Source: an uncultured Syntrophobacterales bacterium
GTDB taxonomy: Bacteria; Desulfobacterota; Syntrophia; Syntrophales; UBA5619
Assembly: GCA_903928915.1 (NCBI GenBank)
Contig: CAIYSL010000127.1
Coordinates: 1-44,580, forward strand
DNA: 44,580 bases
Direction of reading: 5' to 3'
Numbering within the stretch: position 1 is the first letter of the stretch; every line of letters starts with the position of its first letter. The notes under the pieces were generated by a model. It was not told the DNA's origin, ran no database searches, and saw only the letters and a list, made by a program, of their open reading frames with translations. Of the stretch, positions 1 to 8,002 are shown one piece after another. Position numbers and translations under genes: made by a program.

Positions 1-1279
1 AGGGGCCATTACCTCGGTCCTGTTCAATATTCCCGGCGAATCCCATTCGGTGGCCACCACCTTCGACGGCTACCCCATGGCCCAGCAGGGCAGGGCCGGG
101 GAAGCGCTCACCGCATCCTTCACCGGGTCGTTCTTCGGCGCCCTCTTTTCCATTCTGATGATCACCTTTCTGGCGCCGCTGGTGGCAAATTTCGCGCTGC
201 ACTTCGGTCCGCCCGAATTCTTCGCCGTCTATTTCCTTACCTTTGCCAGTTTCATCGGCACGGGCAAGGACCCCTTCAAGACCGTCGTCTCCCTGATGCT
301 GGGTTTTGGCCTGGCGCAAATCGGCATGGATAACGTCAGCGGCACGCTCCGCCTCACCTTCGGCTGGTCCGAGCTGCTCAAGGGGATCGATTTCCTGGTG
401 GTGGTGATCGGCCTGTTCGGCATCGCGGAAATCCTGGTCAGCATGGAAGAGGGGCTCAAATTCGAGGGGGTACACGCCAAGATCAACCCGAAGGTCGTGT
501 GGCAAACATGGAAGAAGCTGCCGAAGTACTGGCTGACGCTGCTGTTCGGCTCGATCATCGGCGCCTGGATGGGGTTCAAGCCGGGCGGCGCAACGGCCGC
601 GTCCTTCATGAGCTACGGCCTTGCGAAGCGTTTCTCCCGCAGTGGTTACCGGTTCGGCACGGGTGAACTGGAAGGCGTACTCGCCCCCGAGACTGCCGCC
701 CATGGGTCCGGCTGCGCCGCGCTCTTGCCGATGATGGCGCTGGGAATCCCCGGCTCGGCCACCGCAGCGGTGCTCTTGGGCGGGCTGATGATCTGGGGGT
801 TGCAGCCGGGTCCGCTGCTGTTCGTCGAACAAAAGGACTTTGTCTGGGGGCTGATCGCCAGCATGTATCTGTCGAACATCGTCGGCCTGGTGATCGTTCT
901 ATCCACCGTGCCGCTGTTCGCGGCGATCCTGCGCATCCCCTTCGCCATCATCGCCCCGGTCATCGTCGTAGTCTGCGCGATCGGCGCCTACACGGTGAAC
1001 AGCGCCATGTTCAACATCTGGGTCATGATGGTATTCGGCGTGATCGGGTATATCTTCAAGAAGCTGGAGTATCCGTTGGCGCCGCTGATATTGGCCCTGG
1101 TGCTGGGCGACGCGACCGAAGTCTCCTTCCGCCAGGCCATACTGGGATCCCAGGGTGATCTGACCATTTTCTTCTCGAACTGGCTCGTCGGCGGGATCAT
1201 GACCGTGGGACTCCTCCTGGCGTTCTGGCCGGCAATTGCGCTTGGGTGGGGTAGACTCCGCGCGGCCCTTACGAAGTAG
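1..1279 (+). CDS. tctA: Tripartite tricarboxylate transporter large permease TctA, 5'-truncated by window edge
   Basis: The large membrane permease of a TTT (TctABC) transporter, which imports carboxylates using a periplasmic binding protein and an ion gradient. The reading frame is open from base 2, so the start lies upstream of the window; a GTG at 50 is internal. The first visible residues (GAITSVLFNIPGESHS) match GTITSVLINVPGESSS in the complete TctA at 3261-4784, which places about 80 residues outside the window. The rest is a chain of hydrophobic helices with the conserved HFGPPEFFAVYFLTF, LGIPGSATAAVLLGG and YPLAPLILALVLG segments. The two TctA copies are clearly paralogous but diverged, so this is a separate transporter and not a recent duplication. 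A hairpin at 1316-1347 follows. Identity is firm; the substrate cannot be read from the sequence. Confidence 0.95.
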   Translation, partial: GAITSVLFNIPGESHSVATTFDGYPMAQQGRAGEALTASFTGSFFGALFSILMITFLAPLVANFALHFGPPEFFAVYFLTFASFIGTGKDPFKTVVSLMLGFGLAQIGMDNVSGTLRLTFGWSELLKGIDFLVVVIGLFGIAEILVSMEEGLKFEGVHAKINPKVVWQTWKKLPKYWLTLLFGSIIGAWMGFKPGGATAASFMSYGLAKRFSRSGYRFGTGELEGVLAPETAAHGSGCAALLPMMALGIPGSATAAVLLGGLMIWGLQPGPLLFVEQKDFVWGLIASMYLSNIVGLVIVLSTVPLFAAILRIPFAIIAPVIVVVCAIGAYTVNSAMFNIWVMMVFGVIGYIFKKLEYPLAPLILALVLGDATEVSFRQAILGSQGDLTIFFSNWLVGGIMTVGLLLAFWPAIALGWGRLRAALTK

Positions 1280-1315
1280 GTCGGCCGGGGAAACGCCGGG
1301 TATGGGGTAGTGTAC

Positions 1316-1352
1316 ACAGAGCCGTATCCGTTCGGATACGGCTCTGTTCTTG
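1316..1352 (+). terminator. Perfect hairpin after first tctA, probable terminator
   Basis: A 15-bp perfect inverted repeat (1316-1330 with 1333-1347, centre TT) begins 37 bases after the tctA stop. It is followed by TCTTGT, a weak T-rich tail. The stem is strong but the tail is poor, so it could also act as a 3' stabilising or bidirectional element. Confidence 0.6.
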
Positions 1353-1699
1353 TCAAACCTGCGCTTACCCGCTCATCCCTCCCGGCGTCGTTTCGGCGCC
1401 GGACCACCCGGCAGCATCCCGAAACGCTCGCGCGGGCGCCTCGCTGCGGTGCAGGCAGCTGCGCGGTTTGTGCATACCGCCGGTCCTCCCGTACGCGCAG
1501 CAATCTGTTATGACGCTGCGATGGCTCGCTCCCCTGCACTGGCGAAACTCGCGCCTGCGACGCCCATTTCCGCCAAACCGTCCCGCAACGCGGCGCATAA
1601 TTGATTATAAAAAAGCTCCCTTTTGTGGTATTGGTGAAACCATGAGTCAGAAAACGGTCGGGAACTCAGGTCAACTATCATTATCACGAGGAGGTTGAA
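1353..1699. other. Intergenic region upstream of tctC
   Basis: No convincing gene. The stretch is GC-rich up to about 1590, then turns AT-rich (1597-1615, containing TATAAA at 1606-1611). This is a plausible core promoter zone for tctCBA, but no good -35 box lies at the right spacing. A strong ribosome binding site (GAGGAGG) sits just before the tctC ATG at 1700. A minus-strand ORF tail at 1508-1680 looks faintly protein-like but has no start signal. Confidence 0.5.
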
Positions 1700-2692
1700 A
1701 TGAAAGAAAGTCCGTTTCAGGTGAAGGCATTCAGGATAGTCATGCTGGCGACGCTGGCGCTGTTTGTCTGCGGCGCCGCGCTCCAGGCTGCGGAATGGAA
1801 GCCGACCAAGCCGATCAATGTGGTCGTTCCCTATGCGCCCGGCGGCGGGAGCGATGTCTATGCCCGGGCGATCGACGGAATCGTCAAGAGCGAGAAGCTC
1901 TGCCCCCAGCGGTTCATCATCGAAAACAAGCCGGGCGGGAGCGGGACGATCGGGACTACGTCGGTCGCCCAGTCCCCGGGCAACGAGCACATGCTGCTTA
2001 CCTTCATCTCGGGCCAGGTCAGCGGTCCCCTCGCCGTGGGAAAGGGCGCTGCCACCTATCGGGACCTGACGATGGTCGCGAACCTGGCCAAGGATGAGCA
2101 GTTCATCGTCGTCAAGACCGATTCGCCCTTCAAGACGATCCAGGACCTCGTGGCTGCGGCCAAGAAGACGCCGGGAACGGTGACCATCGGCGGGACCGCG
2201 ACCGGCCAGGAAGACCATATGTGCAACCGCCTCTTCGAGCGGGCAGCGGATATCAAGGTCCGGTACATCCCCTTCAACAGCGGCGGCGAATGCATCACGG
2301 CCCTGCTGGGCGGCCATGTGGCCGCGATCTGGGCCAATCCGGGCGAATTCGTCCCGCAGTACGACGCGAAGATGGTCCGGCCCATCGCCGTGGCAAACGA
2401 CAAACGCGTTGCGCTGCTCAACGCGGTCCCCACCTTCATGGAGAGCGGCTACAAGTTCGAATTCGATTTCTTCCGCGGCATTGCCGCTCCCCCGAAGATC
2501 TCTCCGGATGTCGTGGCGTACTATGAAACCATGATGAAGCGGATGACTGATTCGGCGGCCTGGAAAGACAACTACCTGAAGAAGTACATGCTGAGCCCGC
2601 TGTATCTGAACAGCAAAGATATGGGCGCCTTTGTGGCCAAGAATGAGAAGATCTTTGCGGACATCCTGAAGGATGTGGGGCTGATCAAGTAG
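1700..2692 (+). CDS. tctC: TctC/Bug-family periplasmic solute-binding protein
   Basis: The 330-residue extracytoplasmic binding protein of a TTT transporter; it captures a carboxylate in the periplasm and delivers it to TctAB. The N-terminus is a Sec signal peptide (basic start, hydrophobic core about residues 12-28, Ala-rich cleavage site near ALQAAE). It is followed by the family-typical PINVVVPYAPGGGSD segment that forms part of the ligand pocket. Length is normal for the Bug family (about 320-330). The start is the ATG at 1700, with GAGGAGG seven bases upstream. It is the first gene of tctC-tctB-tctA. A G10/C10 hairpin lies between it and tctB, which could favour higher expression of this component. 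The ligand is unknown; citrate, tartrate, aromatic acids and dicarboxylates are all known for the family. Confidence 0.95.
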   Translation: MKESPFQVKAFRIVMLATLALFVCGAALQAAEWKPTKPINVVVPYAPGGGSDVYARAIDGIVKSEKLCPQRFIIENKPGGSGTIGTTSVAQSPGNEHMLLTFISGQVSGPLAVGKGAATYRDLTMVANLAKDEQFIVVKTDSPFKTIQDLVAAAKKTPGTVTIGGTATGQEDHMCNRLFERAADIKVRYIPFNSGGECITALLGGHVAAIWANPGEFVPQYDAKMVRPIAVANDKRVALLNAVPTFMESGYKFEFDFFRGIAAPPKISPDVVAYYETMMKRMTDSAAWKDNYLKKYMLSPLYLNSKDMGAFVAKNEKIFADILKDVGLIK

Positions 2693-2727
2693 GGCTCGAC
2701 CGGAATCGTGCTGTCCTGTGACGCTGC

Positions 2728-2752
2728 GGGGGGGGGGCATTTCCCCCCCCCC
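2728..2752 (+). repeat. G10-CATTT-C10 perfect hairpin between tctC and tctB
   Basis: Ten consecutive G (2728-2737), five-base loop CATTT, then ten consecutive C (2743-2752). In RNA this gives a 10-bp all-GC stem 36 bases after the tctC stop and 41 bases before the tctB start. No T-tract follows, so it is more likely a 3'-end stabiliser or attenuator than a classical terminator. Long homopolymers are also error-prone in sequencing and can slip in replication, so the exact length is uncertain. Confidence 0.75.
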
Positions 2753-2792
2753 GGTCCTGCGGTTCAACCCGCACGGCAAGGAGAGTGAACAC

Positions 2793-3245
2793 ATGTGGCG
2801 CGCTGAATTCATCGGGGCATGGGCGGTGACGCTGCTCGGCCTCTTCATCATCGTATTTTCGCTGCCGCTCCAGTACTACACGGAGCTGGGACCGGGACCC
2901 GGCTTTCTCCCCCTCCTGCTGGGCATCGGTATCCTGCTCGGTGGGGTGGTCGAGGTCGTCAAGGTCTTCGCGAAGCGAAAGAGCGCGGGACAGGCGCCCT
3001 TTCTTGCTCCGCGGTCGAAGCTCGGGTTGCAGATGCTCCTCCTGATTGTCGTCTCTTTCCTGCTCCTGCCGGTCCTCGGGATCTCGGTCGGCCTGGCCCT
3101 CTGCACGGGCGCGGCGATGAAAGTCATCGGGAAGCACAAGCTCGTGCCCTGCGTTCTTGCCGCCCTGGGATCTGCGATCTTCATTCACTACGTCTTTGGC
3201 CAGGGGCTGGACATACCGCTGACCAAGGGCTTGATCGGCTGGTAG
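2793..3245 (+). CDS. tctB: TctB-family small permease
   Basis: The small membrane subunit of the TTT transporter, 150 residues with four predicted helices: FIGAWAVTLLGLFIIVFSL near the N-terminus, LGPGPGFLPLLLGIGILLGG, LGLQMLLLIVVSFLLLPVLG, and a C-terminal pair ending in the family-typical amphipathic tail. The GPGPGF motif after the first helix is characteristic of TctB. The ATG at 2793 was chosen because AAGGAGAG precedes it at normal spacing; upstream in-frame codons run into the G10/C10 hairpin and encode low-complexity sequence. tctA follows 15 bases downstream, so the two permease genes are co-transcribed. Confidence 0.92.
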   Translation: MWRAEFIGAWAVTLLGLFIIVFSLPLQYYTELGPGPGFLPLLLGIGILLGGVVEVVKVFAKRKSAGQAPFLAPRSKLGLQMLLLIVVSFLLLPVLGISVGLALCTGAAMKVIGKHKLVPCVLAALGSAIFIHYVFGQGLDIPLTKGLIGW

Positions 3246-3260
3246 AAAGGGGGCGAGCCT

Positions 3261-4784
3261 ATGGAACTCTGGAACAATTTGATGATGGGGTTTGCCATCT
3301 CCCTGACCTGGGAGAACCTCTTGTACTGCCTGGCCGGCTGTTTCGTGGGGCAGATGGTAGGGGTCCTGCCGGGGATCGGAGCGCCCACCGCAGTTGCCCT
3401 GCTCTTGCCCCTGACCTTCTCGGTCAACCCCACCTCGGCGATCATCCTGTTTGCCGGGATCTACTACGGCGTGGCCTACGGCGGGACGATCACCTCGGTC
3501 CTGATCAACGTCCCCGGAGAATCCTCGTCGGTCATGACCTGTCTCGACGGATACCAGATGGCCAAGCAGGGGCGGGCGGGCGCGGCCCTGTCCGTGGCCG
3601 CGATCGGTTCCTGGATCGCCGGGACCATCTCCGTCGTCCTCCTGATGGCCTTTGCCCCGGCACTGGCGAAATTCGCGCTGCGCTTCGGTCCGCCCGAATA
3701 CTTCGGTTTGGCGATGATGGCCTTCGGGCTGCTCACCGTGTTCGGCGGGGGCGATCCCTTCAAGATCATCATCTCCACGCTGGTGGGGCTCTTCCTGGCG
3801 ATCGTCGGGCTTGACGTGGTGAGCGGCGTCCCCCGCTTCTCCTTCGGCATCCCGCAGCTCCTGGGGGGGATCGACTTCATCGTCATCATCTGCGGGATCT
3901 TCGGGCTGGCCGAGGTATTCAACAGCCTGGAGCAGGAGGAGGAAACCGGACTGCTCAAACAGAAGATCCGTCTGAAGGACATGTTTCTCACTTGGGAGGA
4001 CTGGGTCCGCTCGCGCTGGGCGATCCTCCGGGGAGGCGTCATCGGCTTCTTCATCGGGCTGATCCCGGCCGGCGGGATCACCACCGCCTCGTTTCTCGCC
4101 TATCTTGCCGAGAAGCGGGTCTCGAAGCATCCGGAGAAATTCGGCACCGGGCTCATCGAGGGGATCGCCTCACCCGAATCGGCCAACAACGCCGCGTCGA
4201 TCAGCGGGTTCGCCCCGCTGCTCGCCCTCGGCGTCCCCGGCTCCCCCACGACGGCCATCATGCTGGCCGGGTTCATGATGTGGGGCATCCGGCCGGGTCC
4301 GCTGCTCTTCCAGAATAACGCCGACCTGGTCTGGGGGCTGATCTCGAGCAAGTTCATCGGCAACCTGCTTCTGGTGCTGATGAATATCTTCCTGATCCCG
4401 CTGTTCGTCTCGATGCTCCGGGTGCCCTACACGATCCTGATGGGGTTCATCGTGATCTTCGCCTCCATCGGGGCCTTCACCGTGAACAACAACCTCTTTG
4501 ACGTGTGGATGATGCTCGGGTTCGGGATCCTGGGGTATATCATGAACAAGCTGCAATACCCGATCGTCCCGCTGGTCCTGGCCCTTGTCCTGGGCCGTCT
4601 GGCGGAGAACTCACTCCGCCAGTCGCTCATGCTGTCGGGGGGAGATTTCAGCATCTTCTTCACGCGGCCGATCACGTTCGTGTTCATGACCGCGGCGATC
4701 CTCGCCTACCTGACGCCGGTCATCCGGTGGGGGCTGAAGAAGACGGGGTACGGCGGAAAAGGGCTGAACGTAGAGTCACTCTGA
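3261..4784 (+). CDS. tctA: Tripartite tricarboxylate transporter large permease TctA
   Basis: The 507-residue large permease with about twelve membrane segments, full family length. Conserved stretches include GQMVGVLPGIGAPTAVALLLPLTF near residue 30-55, YYGVAYGGTITSVLINVPGE near 75, and a mirrored GVIGFFIGLIPAGGITTASF/LGVPGSPTTAIMLAGFM in the second half, reflecting the internal duplication of TctA. The start ATG at 3261 follows GGGGGCGAG. It completes the tctCBA operon. It is clearly related to the truncated TctA at the left window edge, so two TTT permeases stand side by side. The last 157 bases before the convergent otsB gene contain a G10 run (4884-4893) and no clear terminator. Confidence 0.96.
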   Translation: MELWNNLMMGFAISLTWENLLYCLAGCFVGQMVGVLPGIGAPTAVALLLPLTFSVNPTSAIILFAGIYYGVAYGGTITSVLINVPGESSSVMTCLDGYQMAKQGRAGAALSVAAIGSWIAGTISVVLLMAFAPALAKFALRFGPPEYFGLAMMAFGLLTVFGGGDPFKIIISTLVGLFLAIVGLDVVSGVPRFSFGIPQLLGGIDFIVIICGIFGLAEVFNSLEQEEETGLLKQKIRLKDMFLTWEDWVRSRWAILRGGVIGFFIGLIPAGGITTASFLAYLAEKRVSKHPEKFGTGLIEGIASPESANNAASISGFAPLLALGVPGSPTTAIMLAGFMMWGIRPGPLLFQNNADLVWGLISSKFIGNLLLVLMNIFLIPLFVSMLRVPYTILMGFIVIFASIGAFTVNNNLFDVWMMLGFGILGYIMNKLQYPIVPLVLALVLGRLAENSLRQSLMLSGGDFSIFFTRPITFVFMTAAILAYLTPVIRWGLKKTGYGGKGLNVESL

Positions 4785-4940
4785 TCCCGGGTGGCGCGGT
4801 GGGGCGGCTCGTGGATCGCTCCGCCGCACCCGTCAACCGCCGGCTCTCGGGCCGTGCACAGCGGCTGCGCTGGGGAGGGCTCCGGGGGGGGGGAAGTGCG
4901 GCCCCTGGGCGTGCGGACGGCGCGCTCCGCTGCCGCCCCG

Positions 4941-5708
4941 TCAGTGATTAATGTGGGTCAGGGCCTCGTTGATCAGGCGGAGCAGGGCAAGGATCTCTTC
5001 CTGGTCTCGCAGGAAATAGCGCGCCCTGCTGTTTCTGCCGGCTCCGACGCGGACGGTGAACAGCTGCTCCCAGTCCAGCCGAAAGACGTCTTCATCGGTC
5101 ATATCGTCCCCCACGAACAATCCCTTCGCGCAGCCAGCCCGGTTCATCAGCTCCAGAAGGGCCGTCCCCTTGTCGGGCGCCTCTTCGGGCAGCAGGTTCT
5201 CCACGTACTTCCCGCCGACCACCCGGGGCGGGGGGACCAGCTGTCCGATGGCCTTCAGCACCAGGGAGCGGGCTTCCGGCCTCTGTCGCGCGGCGCGGTA
5301 GTGGACCGATACCGACATCCCCTTGTTTTCGACCACGATCCCCGGATGCTGACCCGCGGGCAGCGCGCGCATCAGCTGCCCGGCCCAGTCGCCTCCCTGC
5401 CGCCGGAACTCCTCTGCGTACCGCTCCCATCCGGGCAGCCCCTCGGCCCCGTGATTGCCCACCAGGTACTGGGGCGTCATCCCCAGGTGTCGCTGCGCGT
5501 CCTGACGGGAACGGCCGGTGATGATCGCTACTGCCGCTCGCTCCCTCAGCGCGGCCAGCGCCGCCGCCACGGCCGGCGCCACCCGGATTTCCGTTGGGTC
5601 CGCGGCGATCGGGGCAAGGGTCCCGTCGAGGTCGAAGGCGAACAGGGTATCCGGGTCGACGAATGCGCTCAGCGCAGCCAGTCCCGTATCGGTCAGGAGG
5701 TAGGTCAT
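4941..5708 (-). CDS. otsB: Trehalose-6-phosphate phosphatase
   Basis: A HAD-superfamily phosphatase that removes phosphate from trehalose-6-phosphate, the second step of the OtsAB pathway. Motif I is FAFDLDGTLAPI (nucleophile and general-acid Asp of DxDGT) near residue 25. Motif II is AIITGRS, and the Asp-rich motif IV is VGDDMTDEDVF; all catalytic residues are present. Length (255 residues) is typical. Two starts are possible. A GTG at 5726 overlaps the otsA stop by four bases (GTGA). The ATG at 5708 has GAGAGGGAAG well placed upstream and is preferred here. Either way it is the distal gene of a GH15-otsA-otsB operon and is translationally coupled to otsA. Confidence 0.92.
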   Translation of the reverse strand: MTYLLTDTGLAALSAFVDPDTLFAFDLDGTLAPIAADPTEIRVAPAVAAALAALRERAAVAIITGRSRQDAQRHLGMTPQYLVGNHGAEGLPGWERYAEEFRRQGGDWAGQLMRALPAGQHPGIVVENKGMSVSVHYRAARQRPEARSLVLKAIGQLVPPPRVVGGKYVENLLPEEAPDKGTALLELMNRAGCAKGLFVGDDMTDEDVFRLDWEQLFTVRVGAGRNSRARYFLRDQEEILALLRLINEALTHINH

Positions 5709-5722
5709 GACCGTCTTCCCTC

Positions 5723-7984
5723 TCACAGCGGGCGGCCGATCCTGACGGCGAGCTTTTCCCGCTGCCGGATGCGTGCCGCGTCGATCAGCATCCTGCCGGC
5801 CCAGCGGTAAACGTTGAAGTCGCGCACCAGCGAGCGCATGCTGAACATCCGTTCCCGCTGTTCGAAATCGGGCATGGTCAGGGCCTGGAACAGCGCCTCT
5901 GCCGTCTGCTCGATGTGGTAGGGGTTGACGATCAGGGCCTCGTGCAGTTCATGGGCCGCGCCGGTGAACTGGCTGAGTACCAGGACGCCCCGTTCGTCGT
6001 CGCGGGAGGCGATGTACTCCTTGGCCACGAGATTCATGCCGTCGTGGAGGCTGGTCACCATGCAGACATCGGCGCTGCGGTAGAAGCGGTTGACCTCCTC
6101 GGGCTCGCGGTGTTCCACCAGCAGCCGGACCGGGAGATAGGAATCCCGGGAAAAACGTTCGTTGATCCGCTGGGTGAGCGCCCGCACGCGCGTGTCGAGG
6201 GTCTGGTACTCCTCGAGGACCGAGCGGGAAGGGGCGGCGATCTGGATGAAGGTGAAGCGGCCGATCATCTCGGGGTGCAGCTCCAGCATCCGCTCGACGG
6301 CGCGCAGCCGTTCGAGGATCCCCTTCGTGTAGTCTAGACGATCCACGCCGAGCCCGATCAGCAGACCCTGGTCCAGCCCCAGCGATGACCTCACCCAGGC
6401 ACGGCACTCTTCCGGGGACGGCTGTGTTTCCTGCCAGGGGGGCGGCCATTGGATCGAGATGGGATAGCTCTCCACCAGGGTCAGCATGCCGCTGTGGGTG
6501 ATCGTGGAGGACTCGTGTTCGATGCGGGTCTCCAGGTAGCGGTCGACGGTCTCCAGAAAATTCTTGCAGTGGAACCGCGTATGGAACCCGAGGATGGTGC
6601 TGCCGAGCATTCCCTGGAGCAGCTCCTCGCGCCACGGGCAGATCCCGAAGGATTCCGGGTTGGGCCAGGGGATGTGCCAGAAGGTGATCACGGTCGCCCG
6701 GGGGAGGAGCGCACGGATCATCGCCGGCAGGAGGGCGAAGTGGTAGTCCTGCACCAGGACCACCGGGTCGTCGTTCTTGGCCTCCCCGGCCACGGCGTCG
6801 GCGAAACGCTTGTTGACCGCCACGTACCGCTCCCAGTCGCTGGTGCGGAACAGGGGGCGCACATGGGCGATGTGGCACAGCGGCCAGAGTCCCTCGTTGG
6901 CGAACCCGTAGTAGTACCCCTGCTCCTCCTCCTTTGTCAGCCAGATGCGCCTGAGCGTGTAATCGGCATGCCCGGGCGGCACTGCAACGTGGTCGTGCCG
7001 GTCCACGACCTTGCGGTCGGCAGTGCCGCCGCCGTGGGCGATCCATGTCCCCGAGCAGGCGCGCATCACCGGCTCCACCGCCGTGACGAGCCCGCTGGCC
7101 GGCCGGTGTATTTCGATGCCGCGTTCGCCCTGCACGTGGATGTAGGGTTCCCGGTTGGAGACGACCAGCACCTGGTCGCCGGTGAGCTGTTTGTGGAGGA
7201 GGCCCCGCAGGGTATCGGGGGTCCAGGAGACGGTGGCGTCGTCGGCGAAGCGCCGCTCTTCATCGAGGGTCCTGAGGAGGGTGCGGAGGTCGCCCACCAG
7301 CGGCTCCAGTTCAGAGCTCGTGGGCCGGGAGAAGGGGCGCAGGATCCCTTCACCCCTGAGCATCGCCCGGACCCCCTCCATCCAGCCGCGCCAGCTCAGG
7401 TGGGCCACGAACACCGTGATCAGCGAGGTCACCACGCCGAGAACGACGAACAGCAGGATGATGTAGTTCCGGGTATCGGTGCTGCGCCGCTCGACGAACC
7501 TCATGTCGTGGACCAAAATCAGGCTTCCCGACGGCATCCCTTCTGCGATCATCGGCCTGATCGCTACATGGACCAGCCCCTGGGGCAGGTTCAACAGCAG
7601 CCCCGGTTTGTCCGCCGCCAGGTCGGGGGCGGTGCAGCTCAGGTTCTTCGGAAAGGTGGGCGTGCGGTAGATCATGGCGCCGTCCTCGTCGCAGTACCCC
7701 AGGGCAAACAGCCGTTCGTCCCGGAGGACCCGCGAGAACAGGGCATTGATCCGGGATTTGTTTCCCTGCCGCAGCAGGTCGGTGAGCGGGTCCTGCAGCG
7801 CGCTGGCGACGAGCTTCGCCCGGATGTCGATGTCGCGGACGGACCAACGCAGGTAGAGCCTGTCCACCAGCGGCACGACGGAATACGCCAGGATCGCCAG
7901 GGCGATGACGAGCGGGACGATGAACCGCAGGGAGAGCCGCAGCGAGCGGAACATCCGTTTTCTCAATCCCAGAGCCTTCATCAC
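5723..7984 (-). CDS. otsA: Trehalose-6-phosphate synthase with N-terminal membrane sensor-like module
   Basis: A GT20 glycosyltransferase joining UDP-glucose to glucose-6-phosphate. The catalytic part begins near residue 271 ([10 protein letters not shown]) and runs about 480 residues, the full length of a classical OtsA. It carries [38 protein letters not shown] and [13 protein letters not shown]. In front are 270 extra residues: a helix at about 20-41, a 130-residue extracytoplasmic stretch, a second helix at about 174-197, and a HAMP-like linker (about 198-250). This is the layout of a sensor kinase or chemoreceptor input module, here attached to a biosynthetic enzyme, so synthesis probably occurs at the inner membrane. 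The start ATG has GGGAGGGTG upstream. A related acceptor such as glycerol-phosphate cannot be excluded, but the adjoining otsB favours trehalose. Confidence 0.92.
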   Translation of the reverse strand: MMKALGLRKRMFRSLRLSLRFIVPLVIALAILAYSVVPLVDRLYLRWSVRDIDIRAKLVASALQDPLTDLLRQGNKSRINALFSRVLRDERLFALGYCDEDGAMIYRTPTFPKNLSCTAPDLAADKPGLLLNLPQGLVHVAIRPMIAEGMPSGSLILVHDMRFVERRSTDTRNYIILLFVVLGVVTSLITVFVAHLSWRGWMEGVRAMLRGEGILRPFSRPTSSELEPLVGDLRTLLRTLDEERRFADDATVSWTPDTLRGLLHKQLTGDQVLVVSNREPYIHVQGERGIEIHRPASGLVTAVEPVMRACSGTWIAHGGGTADRKVVDRHDHVAVPPGHADYTLRRIWLTKEEEQGYYYGFANEGLWPLCHIAHVRPLFRTSDWERYVAVNKRFADAVAGEAKNDDPVVLVQDYHFALLPAMIRALLPRATVITFWHIPWPNPESFGICPWREELLQGMLGSTILGFHTRFHCKNFLETVDRYLETRIEHESSTITHSGMLTLVESYPISIQWPPPWQETQPSPEECRAWVRSSLGLDQGLLIGLGVDRLDYTKGILERLRAVERMLELHPEMIGRFTFIQIAAPSRSVLEEYQTLDTRVRALTQRINERFSRDSYLPVRLLVEHREPEEVNRFYRSADVCMVTSLHDGMNLVAKEYIASRDDERGVLVLSQFTGAAHELHEALIVNPYHIEQTAEALFQALTMPDFEQRERMFSMRSLVRDFNVYRWAGRMLIDAARIRQREKLAVRIGRPL

Positions 7985-8002
7985 ACCCTCCCGCGGCGCG
8001 CC

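Noticed and set aside
1508-1680. Minus-strand open frame tail with protein-like composition before tctC
   Set aside because: No ribosome binding site, no recognisable family, and it overlaps the likely tctC promoter; chance in GC-rich sequence is more probable.
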